The position numbers were made by a program, and so were the translations under genes. The notes below the pieces were generated by a model. The model was not told the origin of the DNA. It worked only from the letters and a program-made list of their open reading frames with translations, and made no database searches. From Mayfieldus sp038040285 (GTDB taxonomy: Bacteria > Actinomycetota > Thermoleophilia > Solirubrobacterales > 70-9), in contig JBBPIN010000071.1 in NCBI GenBank assembly GCA_038040285.1, forward strand, positions 1 through 6,400: 6,400 nucleotides of DNA, in the 5' to 3' direction. Shown in pieces: positions 1-5,348 of the stretch; the first letter of the stretch is position 1; each line of letters opens with the position of its first letter.

Positions 1-186
1 GCCGAGGAGGCGCGGATGATCAACGCCGCGGCGATTGTGATCGGGCTGCGCTTCCGCAACGGCCACCCGATGTATGACGAAACGCTTCAGACCGTGCTCG
101 GCGAGCGCCCGACCCGGGTGATCGTCGTCTCCGATCCGGAAGCCGATGGTGTGCCACGGGGCCAACCCGCGCTGGCGCCTGCCTGA
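1..186 (+). CDS. C-terminal end of a USP-like domain protein, probably the tail of an APC-family permease (5' end outside window)
   Basis: Frame 1 is open from the first base to a TGA at 184-186, giving 61 residues with no start in view. The segment AAAIVIGL, then a Gly-containing loop, then TLQTVLGERPTRVIVVSDP, matches the last two strands of a universal-stress-protein fold, where a helix ending in an Arg/Ala-Pro step leads into a hydrophobic strand. The full permease at 434-2473 ends in a similar way (EYVLKKAPCRVLLTAPP), so this is probably the tail of a second APC-type transporter with a fused USP domain. A stand-alone USP cannot be excluded from 61 residues. The last dozen residues after VVSDP are hydrophilic and Pro/Gly-rich and look unstructured. 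The stop codon lies inside a small inverted repeat (181-200). Confidence 0.6.
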   Translation, partial: AEEARMINAAAIVIGLRFRNGHPMYDETLQTVLGERPTRVIVVSDPEADGVPRGQPALAPA

Positions 187-200
187 TCCGAGCGTCAGGC
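181..200 (+). terminator. Small hairpin over the stop codon, possible weak terminator
   Basis: GCCTGA (181-186) is the exact reverse complement of TCAGGC (195-200), leaving an 8-base loop. It spans the TGA stop of the upstream gene and lies 30 bases before the next putative -10 box. No T-tract follows, so a classical intrinsic terminator is not shown. A 6-bp stem can also occur by chance in such GC-rich DNA. Confidence 0.25.
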
Positions 201-229
201 TCCGTCGTCGAGTGGGCCGGGGGCGGTCG

Positions 230-242
230 TAGAATCGGCCCG
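230..242 (+). promoter_or_regulatory. Probable leaderless promoter: -10 box TAGAAT seven bases before ATG
   Basis: TAGAAT (230-235) fits the TAnnnT consensus of the actinobacterial -10 element, and the ATG at 243 follows after exactly seven bases. Transcription would therefore begin at or next to the A of the start codon. No Shine-Dalgarno-like purine run lies in the seven bases between. No convincing -35 hexamer is visible at the expected distance. The 56-base gap after the previous stop agrees with a new transcription unit for the small membrane protein, the permease and perhaps the genes beyond. Confidence 0.5.
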
Positions 243-437
243 ATGGCCTCTCCTGAGGGGATCTACCGCGGCTCGGTTCGGGCGATGTCGATCGTGATGC
301 TCGGGCTCGGAGTGACAATCCTGGTGCTGACGTTTGCTGGTGGCGGCGGTCCGCTGTCAATTGGCGTCCTGCTGGGCATCGCCTTCGTGGCCGTCGGGGT
401 TGGACGGCTCTGGATGGCCTCGCGGATGAAGCGGTGA
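243..437 (+). CDS. Small two-helix membrane protein, unknown function
   Basis: The gene encodes 64 residues. A short polar N-terminus with Arg residues (positions 1-13) is followed by two hydrophobic segments, about residues 14-33 and 38-58, joined by a Gly-rich turn (AGGGGP), and a basic C-terminal end (RMKR). The basic end suggests that the tails face the cytoplasm. I do not recognise a family. The ATG is chosen because a TAGAAT box lies seven bases upstream, which suits leaderless initiation. The stop overlaps the GTG start of the permease by four bases (GTGA), so the two are probably translationally coupled. A job as a small accessory subunit of that permease is a reasonable guess from position only. 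A long antisense reading frame covers the same bases but has no protein-like content. Confidence 0.7.
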   Translation: MASPEGIYRGSVRAMSIVMLGLGVTILVLTFAGGGGPLSIGVLLGIAFVAVGVGRLWMASRMKR

Positions 438-2473
438 CCCCCGACGAGGCGAGCGAAGCGCCGCAACCGCGCGAGGCCGGGGAGGAACGGCCTACCGCGC
501 TGAAGCGCGCCGTCGGGGTGCCGTGGCTGTTCGCGGTCATCTACGCGACGGTTGGTTTCTCGATCTACTTCGCGCTCGGGGTCGTCGCCGACCGCGGACT
601 CGGCTTCACGCCGGTGATCTTCCTGATCGCCGGCCTGCTCTTCGTGCTCACCACGCTCACCTACCTGGAGGGCGCCACGATGTTCCGCGAGCGCGGCGGC
701 TCCTCGACTTTCGCGCGCTATGCGTTCGACGAGCTGGTCTCTTTCATCGCCGGGTGGGCGATCCTGATCGACTACCTGATCGTGATCGCTCTGGCGGCGA
801 TCTCGGTTCCCCACTATCTGGAGCCGATCTCTCCCCGCCTCGGCGATGCAGGATTCGAGATCGCGATCGGCGGGATCGTGATCGCCGCGGTCTCGGTTCT
901 GAACATCATCGACATCAGCGGTCGCCCGTACCGGCGGTTGCTGGCGAGCTTCGCTCTCGCGGACGTCTTCCTTCAGCTCGCCGTGGTCGTCGTTGGGGCG
1001 ATTGTGGTCATGCATCCGGACCGCCTAACCGATCAAATCGATCTCTTCAACTCCCCCGACCTGATCGACATCGCCTACGCGACGGTGGTCGCGATGGTGG
1101 CCTACGCCGGAATCGAGGCTGCTTCCAACCTGGCGCCAGACATCCATTTCGAGCCCAAGGACCTGCGTCGCATCGTCTCGATGGGGGCGCTCGCGGTGCC
1201 GCTGATCTACGCCGGCATGGCGGCGATCGCCCTGATGGCGGTGCCGGTCGTCGCCGGGCCCCACGGACCCGAGACCGCGCTGGGCGGCCGCTATATCGAG
1301 GCGCCGGTCCTGGGGGTGGTGTCGGCCTATGACCCCTATTGGCTCTCGGTGCTGATGCGGTGGATGGTCGCGTTGATCGCGGCGCCGGTGCTGGTCATCG
1401 CCGCCTACACCTCGATGCTGGGCGTCTCGCGTCATATCTACACACTGGCGATCAACCGCCAGATCCCCAGCTGGCTGGGCAAGCTCGGCACCGTCCACGA
1501 GACGCCGTACCTGGCGATTATCGGCTCGGGGTTGATCGCGTTCGGGCTCTTGGTGCCGACCGACGTGAAGCTGCTGGCCGGCATCTACGCCTTCGGCGCC
1601 ATGCTGGCCCTCACGATCGCCCACCTTTCGATCGTGCGGCTGCGGATCACCGAGCCCGACCGGGAACGGCCGTATCGAGCGCCGGGGACGATCCACTGGC
1701 GCGGTTATGAGTTACCCGGACTGGCAATGCTGGCCGCGGTCCTCAGCATCCTCGCCTTCGCCAGCGTGATCGCCTTCCACAGCGGCGCCCGCTGGGTCGG
1801 CGGCGGCTGGATGGTGTTCGGGCTCATCTCCTATTTCGTTTACCGCCGGCTGGTCGAGGGCACCAGCCTGACCAAACGCGTCTCGGTCACCGCCGAGGCG
1901 CTCACCAAAAAGGTTCCGGAGATCGAGTACGGGCGCATCCTGGTACCGGTGTTCGGCACCGAGCTCGATGACGACATCATCGGAACGGCGGGTCGGCTCG
2001 CGGCGGCGGACGAGGACACCGATGACGAGAAGCCCGGCGCCCGCCTCGACGTCGTCTACGTAGTCGAGGTGCCGCTGACGTTGCCACTCGACGCCAAGCT
2101 GCCGCCGGAGAAGGAGGAGAAGGCACGCGAGGCGCTTCGGAGGGCGAAGGAAGTGGGGGAGGAGTACGAGTCGGTTGACGTGCACACCGAGCTTGTGCCC
2201 GCCCGCTCGATTGGCGGCGGCATCGTCGAGATGGCGCGGCGGACCGGTGCCGAGGCGATCGTCATGGGTGGCGAGCCGCCGACGAAGATTCGTGGCGGCG
2301 CAGTCCTGGGCGGGATCGGCGCGGCCCGGCCCGACGAGGTGGGCGCGGCCACCGAATACGTGCTCAAGAAGGCGCCTTGCCGGGTTCTACTCACCGCGCC
2401 GCCGGAGCCGTCCAGCGCCGCGCGAAACGGCGGCGTGCAGCCCGCCTCGGGCGACGGCAAGCCCTCGGGCTAG
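434..2473 (+). CDS. APC-superfamily permease with C-terminal USP-like domain
   Basis: The product has 679 residues, longer than a usual APC transporter (about 450-500) because of a cytoplasmic domain. About twelve hydrophobic segments lie between residues 27 and 470. APC hallmarks are visible: RERGGSSTFARYAF (86-98) between helices 2 and 3, VAYAGIEAASNLAPD (222-236) at helix 6, and RPYRAPG (412-418) after helix 10. Residues 495-655 form a USP-like alpha/beta domain, from YGRILVPVFG (499-508) to a degenerate Gly-rich loop (612-632) and KKAPCRVLLT (645-654). A Glu/Lys-rich helix lies at 557-580. The family imports amino acids, polyamines or, in the KimA branch, K+, with a cytoplasmic domain sensing a nucleotide. 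I cannot settle the substrate: the TM1 sequence is not clearly KimA-like, yet the two downstream trkA genes favour an ion role. The GTG start overlaps the preceding stop by four bases, with no strong Shine-Dalgarno. A TTA leucine codon lies at 1712-1714. Confidence 0.88.
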   Translation: MTPDEASEAPQPREAGEERPTALKRAVGVPWLFAVIYATVGFSIYFALGVVADRGLGFTPVIFLIAGLLFVLTTLTYLEGATMFRERGGSSTFARYAFDELVSFIAGWAILIDYLIVIALAAISVPHYLEPISPRLGDAGFEIAIGGIVIAAVSVLNIIDISGRPYRRLLASFALADVFLQLAVVVVGAIVVMHPDRLTDQIDLFNSPDLIDIAYATVVAMVAYAGIEAASNLAPDIHFEPKDLRRIVSMGALAVPLIYAGMAAIALMAVPVVAGPHGPETALGGRYIEAPVLGVVSAYDPYWLSVLMRWMVALIAAPVLVIAAYTSMLGVSRHIYTLAINRQIPSWLGKLGTVHETPYLAIIGSGLIAFGLLVPTDVKLLAGIYAFGAMLALTIAHLSIVRLRITEPDRERPYRAPGTIHWRGYELPGLAMLAAVLSILAFASVIAFHSGARWVGGGWMVFGLISYFVYRRLVEGTSLTKRVSVTAEALTKKVPEIEYGRILVPVFGTELDDDIIGTAGRLAAADEDTDDEKPGARLDVVYVVEVPLTLPLDAKLPPEKEEKAREALRRAKEVGEEYESVDVHTELVPARSIGGGIVEMARRTGAEAIVMGGEPPTKIRGGAVLGGIGAARPDEVGAATEYVLKKAPCRVLLTAPPEPSSAARNGGVQPASGDGKPSG

Positions 2474-2482
2474 TATCCGGGC
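2471..2482 (+). promoter_or_regulatory. Possible internal leaderless promoter for the first trkA gene
   Basis: TAGTAT (2471-2476) fits a TAnnnT -10 box, and the ATG at 2483 follows after six bases, so a transcript would start on or near the start codon. The TAG stop of the permease forms the first half of the box. The bases before the ATG hold no good Shine-Dalgarno (only CCGGGC). This suggests that the trkA pair can be transcribed separately from the permease. No -35 is recognisable, so chance is possible. Confidence 0.4.
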
Positions 2483-2959
2483 ATGTTCATCCTTATCGTC
2501 GGTTGCGGCCGCGTCGGGTCGTCAGTGGCAAGGGAGATGCTCCAGGACGGGCACGAGGTCTCGTGCCTGGACGAGGACCCCGAGTCGCATGCCCGGCTCG
2601 AGCTTGGGATCGAGCAGAGCTGGGAGGACCTCGGGGGTCAGTTCACGGTTGGAACCGCGCTCGAGGTCGACGCCCTTACCGAGGCGGGTATCGAGAAGGC
2701 GGACGCGTTCATCGCCGCCACCGATGGCGACAACACGAACATCGTGATCGCTCAGATTGCTCAGCGTCGATACAACGTGCCGACGGTGATCGCCCGCATC
2801 CTCGATCCGTACCGCGCCGAGTGGTACGAGCATCAGGGTGTTCACACGGTCTGTCCGACCAAGGTCGCAATCGAGATGCTCGAGAACGACGTGCGCGGGG
2901 CGGCCGCCAAGCACGGCGGCCCCACGAACGCGACGCCGACGTCCGAGCCGACCGGCTAG
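2483..2959 (+). CDS. TrkA_N-only (RCK_N) NAD-binding potassium-transport regulator
   Basis: The product has 158 residues. It opens with a Rossmann strand and dinucleotide motif, FILIVGCGRVG (2-12, GxGxxG), followed by the acidic residue at the end of strand 2 (D30) that normally binds adenosine ribose. Further TrkA_N signatures are AATDGDN (78-84), a strand ARI (104-106) and GVHTVCPTKVAIEML (119-133). TrkA/KtrA proteins bind NAD(H) or ATP and gate K+ transport from the cytoplasmic side. The TrkA_C (RCK_C) domain is missing: after about residue 140 only a low-complexity Ala/Thr/Pro tail remains. The protein therefore probably pairs with the next, full-length TrkA. The arrangement recalls, from memory, ceoB-ceoC of Mycobacterium tuberculosis next to an APC-family gene. 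The start is the only ATG before the Rossmann strand, nine bases after the permease stop. Confidence 0.88.
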   Translation: MFILIVGCGRVGSSVAREMLQDGHEVSCLDEDPESHARLELGIEQSWEDLGGQFTVGTALEVDALTEAGIEKADAFIAATDGDNTNIVIAQIAQRRYNVPTVIARILDPYRAEWYEHQGVHTVCPTKVAIEMLENDVRGAAAKHGGPTNATPTSEPTG

Positions 2960-2960
2960 C

Positions 2961-2966
2961 GGAGGG
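2961..2966 (+). promoter_or_regulatory. Ribosome binding site GGAGGG of the second trkA gene
   Basis: GGAGGG ends eight bases before the ATG at 2975. It is the best Shine-Dalgarno in the window. It shows that this organism uses leadered initiation inside operons, while operon-leading genes here lack such a site. Confidence 0.75.
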
Positions 2967-2974
2967 ACAGGCGC

Positions 2975-3652
2975 ATGTACATCATCATCGTCGGAGCCGG
3001 GAAGGTGGGCTGGAACCTGGCGCGGGAGCTGATCAACAAGGAGCACGAGGTAACACTGATCGACGCCAACCGGCGCCGCTACCTGACGGTGGAGCAGGAG
3101 CTCGAGCACAACATCCAGTACGGCGACGCATCGGAGCTGTGGGTGCTCGAGAGGGCCGGGATCCAGCGCGCCGACATGGTGATCGCGGTGACCGGCGACG
3201 ACGAGGACAACATGCTGATCTGTCAGGTGGCCCGCGAGAAGTACATGGTCGAGCGAATCATTGCCCGGGTCAACAACCCGCGGAACCTCGAGCACTTCGA
3301 GCTGCTGGGGATCAAGCCCTCGGTCTCGGCGACGGGCCTGATCCTGAACCTGATCGAGCACGAGGTTCCCGAATACGGCCTCGTACACCTGCTCGACTTC
3401 CCAGAGGAGCGACTGGAGATCATCGAGATGCTGCTCGAGAAGGACTCGCGGGTGGCCGGGCAGCGGGTCGGCGACCTGAACATGCCGGAAGGCAGCCTGC
3501 TGATCTCGGTGCTGCGCGAGGGGCGTGGATTCGTCCCCGGCCCCGAGACGGTGCTGGAGGCGGGCGACGAGATCCTCGCCGTGCTCGATCCTGGCCGCGA
3601 GGAGGACCTGAAGGTGTTTCTCGGGCCCGACGGAGCCGGGGGGGATGGCTGA
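2975..3652 (+). CDS. TrkA family potassium uptake regulator (TrkA_N + TrkA_C)
   Basis: The product has 225 residues, a normal length for a single-unit TrkA/KtrA protein. Residues 1-130 form the RCK_N Rossmann domain: YIIIVGAGKVG (2-12, GxGxxG), D30 at the end of strand 2, GDAS (50-53), AVTGDDEDNM (71-80) and ARVNNPRN (97-104). Residues about 146-217 form the TrkA_C/RCK_C domain, with the typical strand-turn pattern around GQRVGDLNMPEGSLLISVLREG and the ending GDEILAVLDPG. Such proteins assemble as rings under a K+ channel or transporter and respond to NAD(H), ATP/ADP or, through RCK_C, other nucleotides. No trkH/ktrB membrane gene is nearby, so the partner is either encoded elsewhere or is the APC permease upstream. 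A GGAGGG site sits eight bases before the ATG. Its 3' end overlaps the reductase gene by eight bases. Confidence 0.92.
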   Translation: MYIIIVGAGKVGWNLARELINKEHEVTLIDANRRRYLTVEQELEHNIQYGDASELWVLERAGIQRADMVIAVTGDDEDNMLICQVAREKYMVERIIARVNNPRNLEHFELLGIKPSVSATGLILNLIEHEVPEYGLVHLLDFPEERLEIIEMLLEKDSRVAGQRVGDLNMPEGSLLISVLREGRGFVPGPETVLEAGDEILAVLDPGREEDLKVFLGPDGAGGDG

Positions 3653-4877
3653 GCGCAAGGTCGAGTTCCTGCTCGTCGGCGGAGGTATGGCCGCGGCCCA
3701 CTGCGCCAGCGAGCTGAGGAAGCGCGGGGCGGAGGGCGAGATCCTGCTGGTCGGGCGCGAGCCCGAGGTGCCCTACGAGCGCCCGCCGCTGAGCAAGGAG
3801 TACATGCGCGGCGAGGCGGAGCGCTCCGACGCCTACGTCAACCCGGCCTCCTGGTACGAGGAGAACGAGGTCGAGTTGCTGAACGGGCGCAACGTGATGT
3901 CGCTCGACACCGCGGAGCGGAGCGCGAAACTTCAGGGCGGCGATCAGGTGCGATTCGACAAGGCGCTCCTTGCCACCGGGGCCAACGTCAACATCCTGCG
4001 CGTCGAAGGCGCCGAGAACGAGGGAATTCACTACCTCCGCGCCTTCGGCAACTCCGACGCGATCCGCGAGGACGCGGAGAAGGCCGAGCACGTGGTGCTG
4101 ATCGGCGGCAGCTACATCGGCAGCGAGGTGGCGGCGTCGCTGACCGCCAAGGGCACCAGGTGCACGATCGTCTGTATGGAGGACGTGGTGCTCTCGAACA
4201 ACTTCGGCGACGAGGTTGGGCGCTTCTTCCACGACGTCCTCGAGTCACACGGGGTGGAGATCCTGGGCGGCGAGCAGCTGGAGGCGTTCGAGGGCGACGG
4301 ACGCGTGAAGGCGGTGATCACTGAGAGCGGCCGTCAGGTCGAGTGCGACGCGGTCGTCGTCGGGGCGGGGGTGCGGCCCGACGTGATGCTGGCCGAGCGC
4401 GCCGGCCTCGCGGTCGAGAACGGGGTCACCTGCGACAGCAAGCTTCAGACATCGGTCGAGGGGATCTACGCGGCGGGCGACGTGTGCAGCTACGACAGCG
4501 TTATTCACGGGCGGCGGTTGCGGGTCGAGCACTGGGACGTCGCCTTCCAGCAGGGCCGCGCGGCCGGGGCGAACATGCTCGGCGAGGACCGCGACTACGA
4601 CGTCGTCCCCTACTTCTTCAGCGATCTCGCCGACTGGGCGAGCCTCGAGTACGTGGGGCCCGCCCAGGACTGGGACGAGATCGTCTGGCGGGGTGAGCGC
4701 GACTCGGGCGAGTTCTCGGCCTGGTACCTGAAGGACGGCAAGGTGACGGGGTGCCTGAGCGTGGAGCGCTCCGAGGACCTGGGCCGGGCACGCGAGCTGC
4801 TCGCCGAGGGCGCGGAGGTCTCGGCCGATCGCGAGAAGATCGCCGACCCGGATACCGACCTGGGCGAGATCGGGTAG
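3645..4877 (+). CDS. FAD-dependent NAD(P)H oxidoreductase, ferredoxin-reductase / AIF-like
   Basis: The product has 410 residues, the usual length for a class I pyridine nucleotide reductase. The N-terminal FAD Rossmann fold starts at FLLVGGGMAAAH (8-19), followed by the PYERPPLSK segment (43-51) typical of ferredoxin, putidaredoxin or rubredoxin reductases, and ATG (110-112). The NAD(P)H-binding fold is inserted at VVLIGGSYIGSEVAASL (150-166). The second FAD contact is IYAAGDV (274-280), followed by VEHWDVAFQQGRAAGANMLG (294-313), as in AIF-like members. Residues from about 320 form the C-terminal reductase domain (VPYFFSDL). No CxxC or CxxxxC redox disulphide is seen, so it is not a thioredoxin or dihydrolipoamide type. 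It would pass electrons from NAD(P)H to a small iron-sulfur or similar carrier, but none is encoded here. The ATG overlaps the trkA stop by eight bases, with GGAG (3632-3635) nine bases upstream, so it is probably co-transcribed. Confidence 0.88.
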   Translation: MAERKVEFLLVGGGMAAAHCASELRKRGAEGEILLVGREPEVPYERPPLSKEYMRGEAERSDAYVNPASWYEENEVELLNGRNVMSLDTAERSAKLQGGDQVRFDKALLATGANVNILRVEGAENEGIHYLRAFGNSDAIREDAEKAEHVVLIGGSYIGSEVAASLTAKGTRCTIVCMEDVVLSNNFGDEVGRFFHDVLESHGVEILGGEQLEAFEGDGRVKAVITESGRQVECDAVVVGAGVRPDVMLAERAGLAVENGVTCDSKLQTSVEGIYAAGDVCSYDSVIHGRRLRVEHWDVAFQQGRAAGANMLGEDRDYDVVPYFFSDLADWASLEYVGPAQDWDEIVWRGERDSGEFSAWYLKDGKVTGCLSVERSEDLGRARELLAEGAEVSADREKIADPDTDLGEIG

Positions 4878-4884
4878 CTATCTT
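4855..4884 (+). promoter_or_regulatory. Candidate promoter of tRNA-Gln
   Basis: TATCTT (4879-4884) fits a TAnnnT -10 box and lies nine bases before the tRNA 5' end. CCGACC (4855-4860), inside the end of the reductase gene, shares the GAC core of the -35 consensus at an 18-base spacing. The -35 match is weak. The tRNA could also be read through from the reductase gene, whose stop is only 16 bases upstream. Confidence 0.35.
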
Positions 4885-4893
4885 TGAACCCGA

Positions 4894-4965
4894 TCCGGGG
4901 TGGGGTAGCTGGCAGCCCGCCAGGTTCTGATCCTGGAAGCCATGGTTCGAGTCCATGCCCCGGAG
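4894..4965 (+). tRNA. tRNA-Gln (anticodon CUG)
   Basis: All arms fold by eye with canonical numbering over 72 bases. The acceptor TCCGGGG (4894-4900) pairs with CCCCGGA (4958-4964). The D arm is 4903-4918, with GGG/CCC and a T-G wobble. The anticodon stem CCAGG/CCTGG (4920-4924, 4932-4936) closes the seven-base loop TTCTGAT, placing CTG at 4927-4929. A four-base variable region follows, then T stem CATGG/CCATG with loop TTCGAGT (4946-4952). The U1-A72 pair and discriminator G73 (4965) are normal glutamine identity features. The CCA end is not encoded (GTTC follows) and must be added by the CCA-adding enzyme. It decodes CAG, the favoured glutamine codon in high-GC genomes. Confidence 0.95.
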
Positions 4966-5296
4966 TTCGACCATCGGACCGGCCCAAGGTAGGCGCCGAC
5001 TGATCGCCCTTCCCGCCTACATCTCCGAACGCGACGGGTCGGCGCATGTGGCGGTGCGGTTGACGCCACGCGCGTCGCGCGAGGAGATCGTCGGGCCACG
5101 CGGCGCCGCGCTCGCGGTGAAGGTCAACGCCCCGCCGGTGGAGGATCGGGCGAACGCGGCGCTGCGCAAGCTGGTCGCGAAGGCGGTCGGGATTGCGCCC
5201 AACCGGATACAGGTCGTACGTGGCCACAAGAGCCCGAATAAACTCCTCCGTCTGGAGGGTGTCGGGGCAGCGCAGGCGGCCGAGCGCCTAGCCTAG
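4955..5296 (+). CDS. DUF167 (UPF0235, YggU-type) small protein, start uncertain
   Basis: The conserved core is clear: HVAVRLTPRASREEIVG, then LAVKVNAPPVEDRANAAL, then NRIQVVRGHKSPNKLLRLEG. This is the DUF167 pattern of a small alpha/beta protein with the PRAS and PP-(x)n-ANAAL motifs. The biochemical function of the family is not established. From the ATG at 4955 the product has 113 residues, but that ATG lies 11 bases inside the tRNA-Gln and the first 15 residues are not family-like. A CTG at 5000, giving 98 residues beginning LIALPAYISERDG, fits the usual N-terminus better and has AAGG/AGG purines at 4985-4992. A GTG at 5048 (82 residues) would clip the first strand. I list the longest frame with ATG and consider the CTG start at least as likely. 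The gene is followed directly by the lipoprotein promoter block. Confidence 0.85.
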   Translation: MPRSSTIGPAQGRRRLIALPAYISERDGSAHVAVRLTPRASREEIVGPRGAALAVKVNAPPVEDRANAALRKLVAKAVGIAPNRIQVVRGHKSPNKLLRLEGVGAAQAAERLA

Positions 5297-5308
5297 GGGG
5301 CGCCCCCT
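5295..5308. repeat. 14-base perfect palindrome after the DUF167 stop
   Basis: AGGGGGCGCCCCCT reads the same on both strands and begins within the TAG stop codon of the DUF167 gene. As RNA it could form a short stem of about five G-C pairs with a four-base loop, so it might act as a weak terminator. No T-run follows directly, only CCTTTG. The corresponding stretch before the second lipoprotein gene lacks the left half, so the palindrome is not a conserved part of the duplicated block. Confidence 0.3.
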
Positions 5309-5331
5309 CCTTTGCTACCTTGCCGCCCCTC
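5302..5331 (+). promoter_or_regulatory. Promoter of lipoprotein gene 1, extended -10, short or no leader
   Basis: TGCTACCTT (5313-5321) combines an extended TG element with a TAnnnT -10 box (5316-5321). The ATG at 5332 lies ten bases beyond the box, so the leader would be absent or only a few bases. No Shine-Dalgarno precedes the ATG. The 25 bases 5302-5326 recur without change at 6015-6039 before the second copy, which supports a functional element. At the usual -35 distance there is only CTAGGG, overlapping the stop of the previous gene, so the extended -10 may carry most of the recognition. Confidence 0.5.
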
Positions 5332-5348
5332 ATGAAACGTGCCATTTG
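5302..5348 (+). repeat. Duplicated promoter-plus-start block, copy 1
   Basis: Bases 5302-5326 equal 6015-6039 (25 of 25), and 5332-5348 equal 6044-6060 (17 of 17). The two identical parts are separated by five bases here and four in the other copy. The repeat covers the putative promoter and the first five codons plus two bases of the sixth. Confidence 0.85.

Noticed and set aside
263..1015. 250-codon minus-strand frame opposite the small membrane protein and the permease start
   Set aside because: The translation is dominated by Arg, Asp, Glu and His from the complement of hydrophobic helix codons; there is no start context or domain.
2522..3658. Long minus-strand open frame (378 codons) opposite both trkA genes
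   Set aside because: It mirrors two genes with clear Rossmann motifs, its translation is rich in Arg/His/Asp/Leu without domain pattern, and such antisense frames are common where third positions are G/C.
2377..3717. 446-codon + strand frame crossing the permease end and both trkA genes
   Set aside because: Shadow frame: Arg/Gly/Ala-rich translation without motifs, overlapping three recognisable genes in another frame.
4894..4965. tRNA-Gln as an integration site of a mobile element
   Set aside because: There is no integrase, no second copy of the tRNA 3' end and no change in base composition within the window.
5302..5313. AAAGGAGG on the minus strand of the lipoprotein promoter block, resembling a Shine-Dalgarno
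   Set aside because: No start codon with a sensible frame lies at the right distance leftward in either copy. The similarity of CCTCCTTT to the 16S rRNA 3' end on the + strand is probably coincidence.
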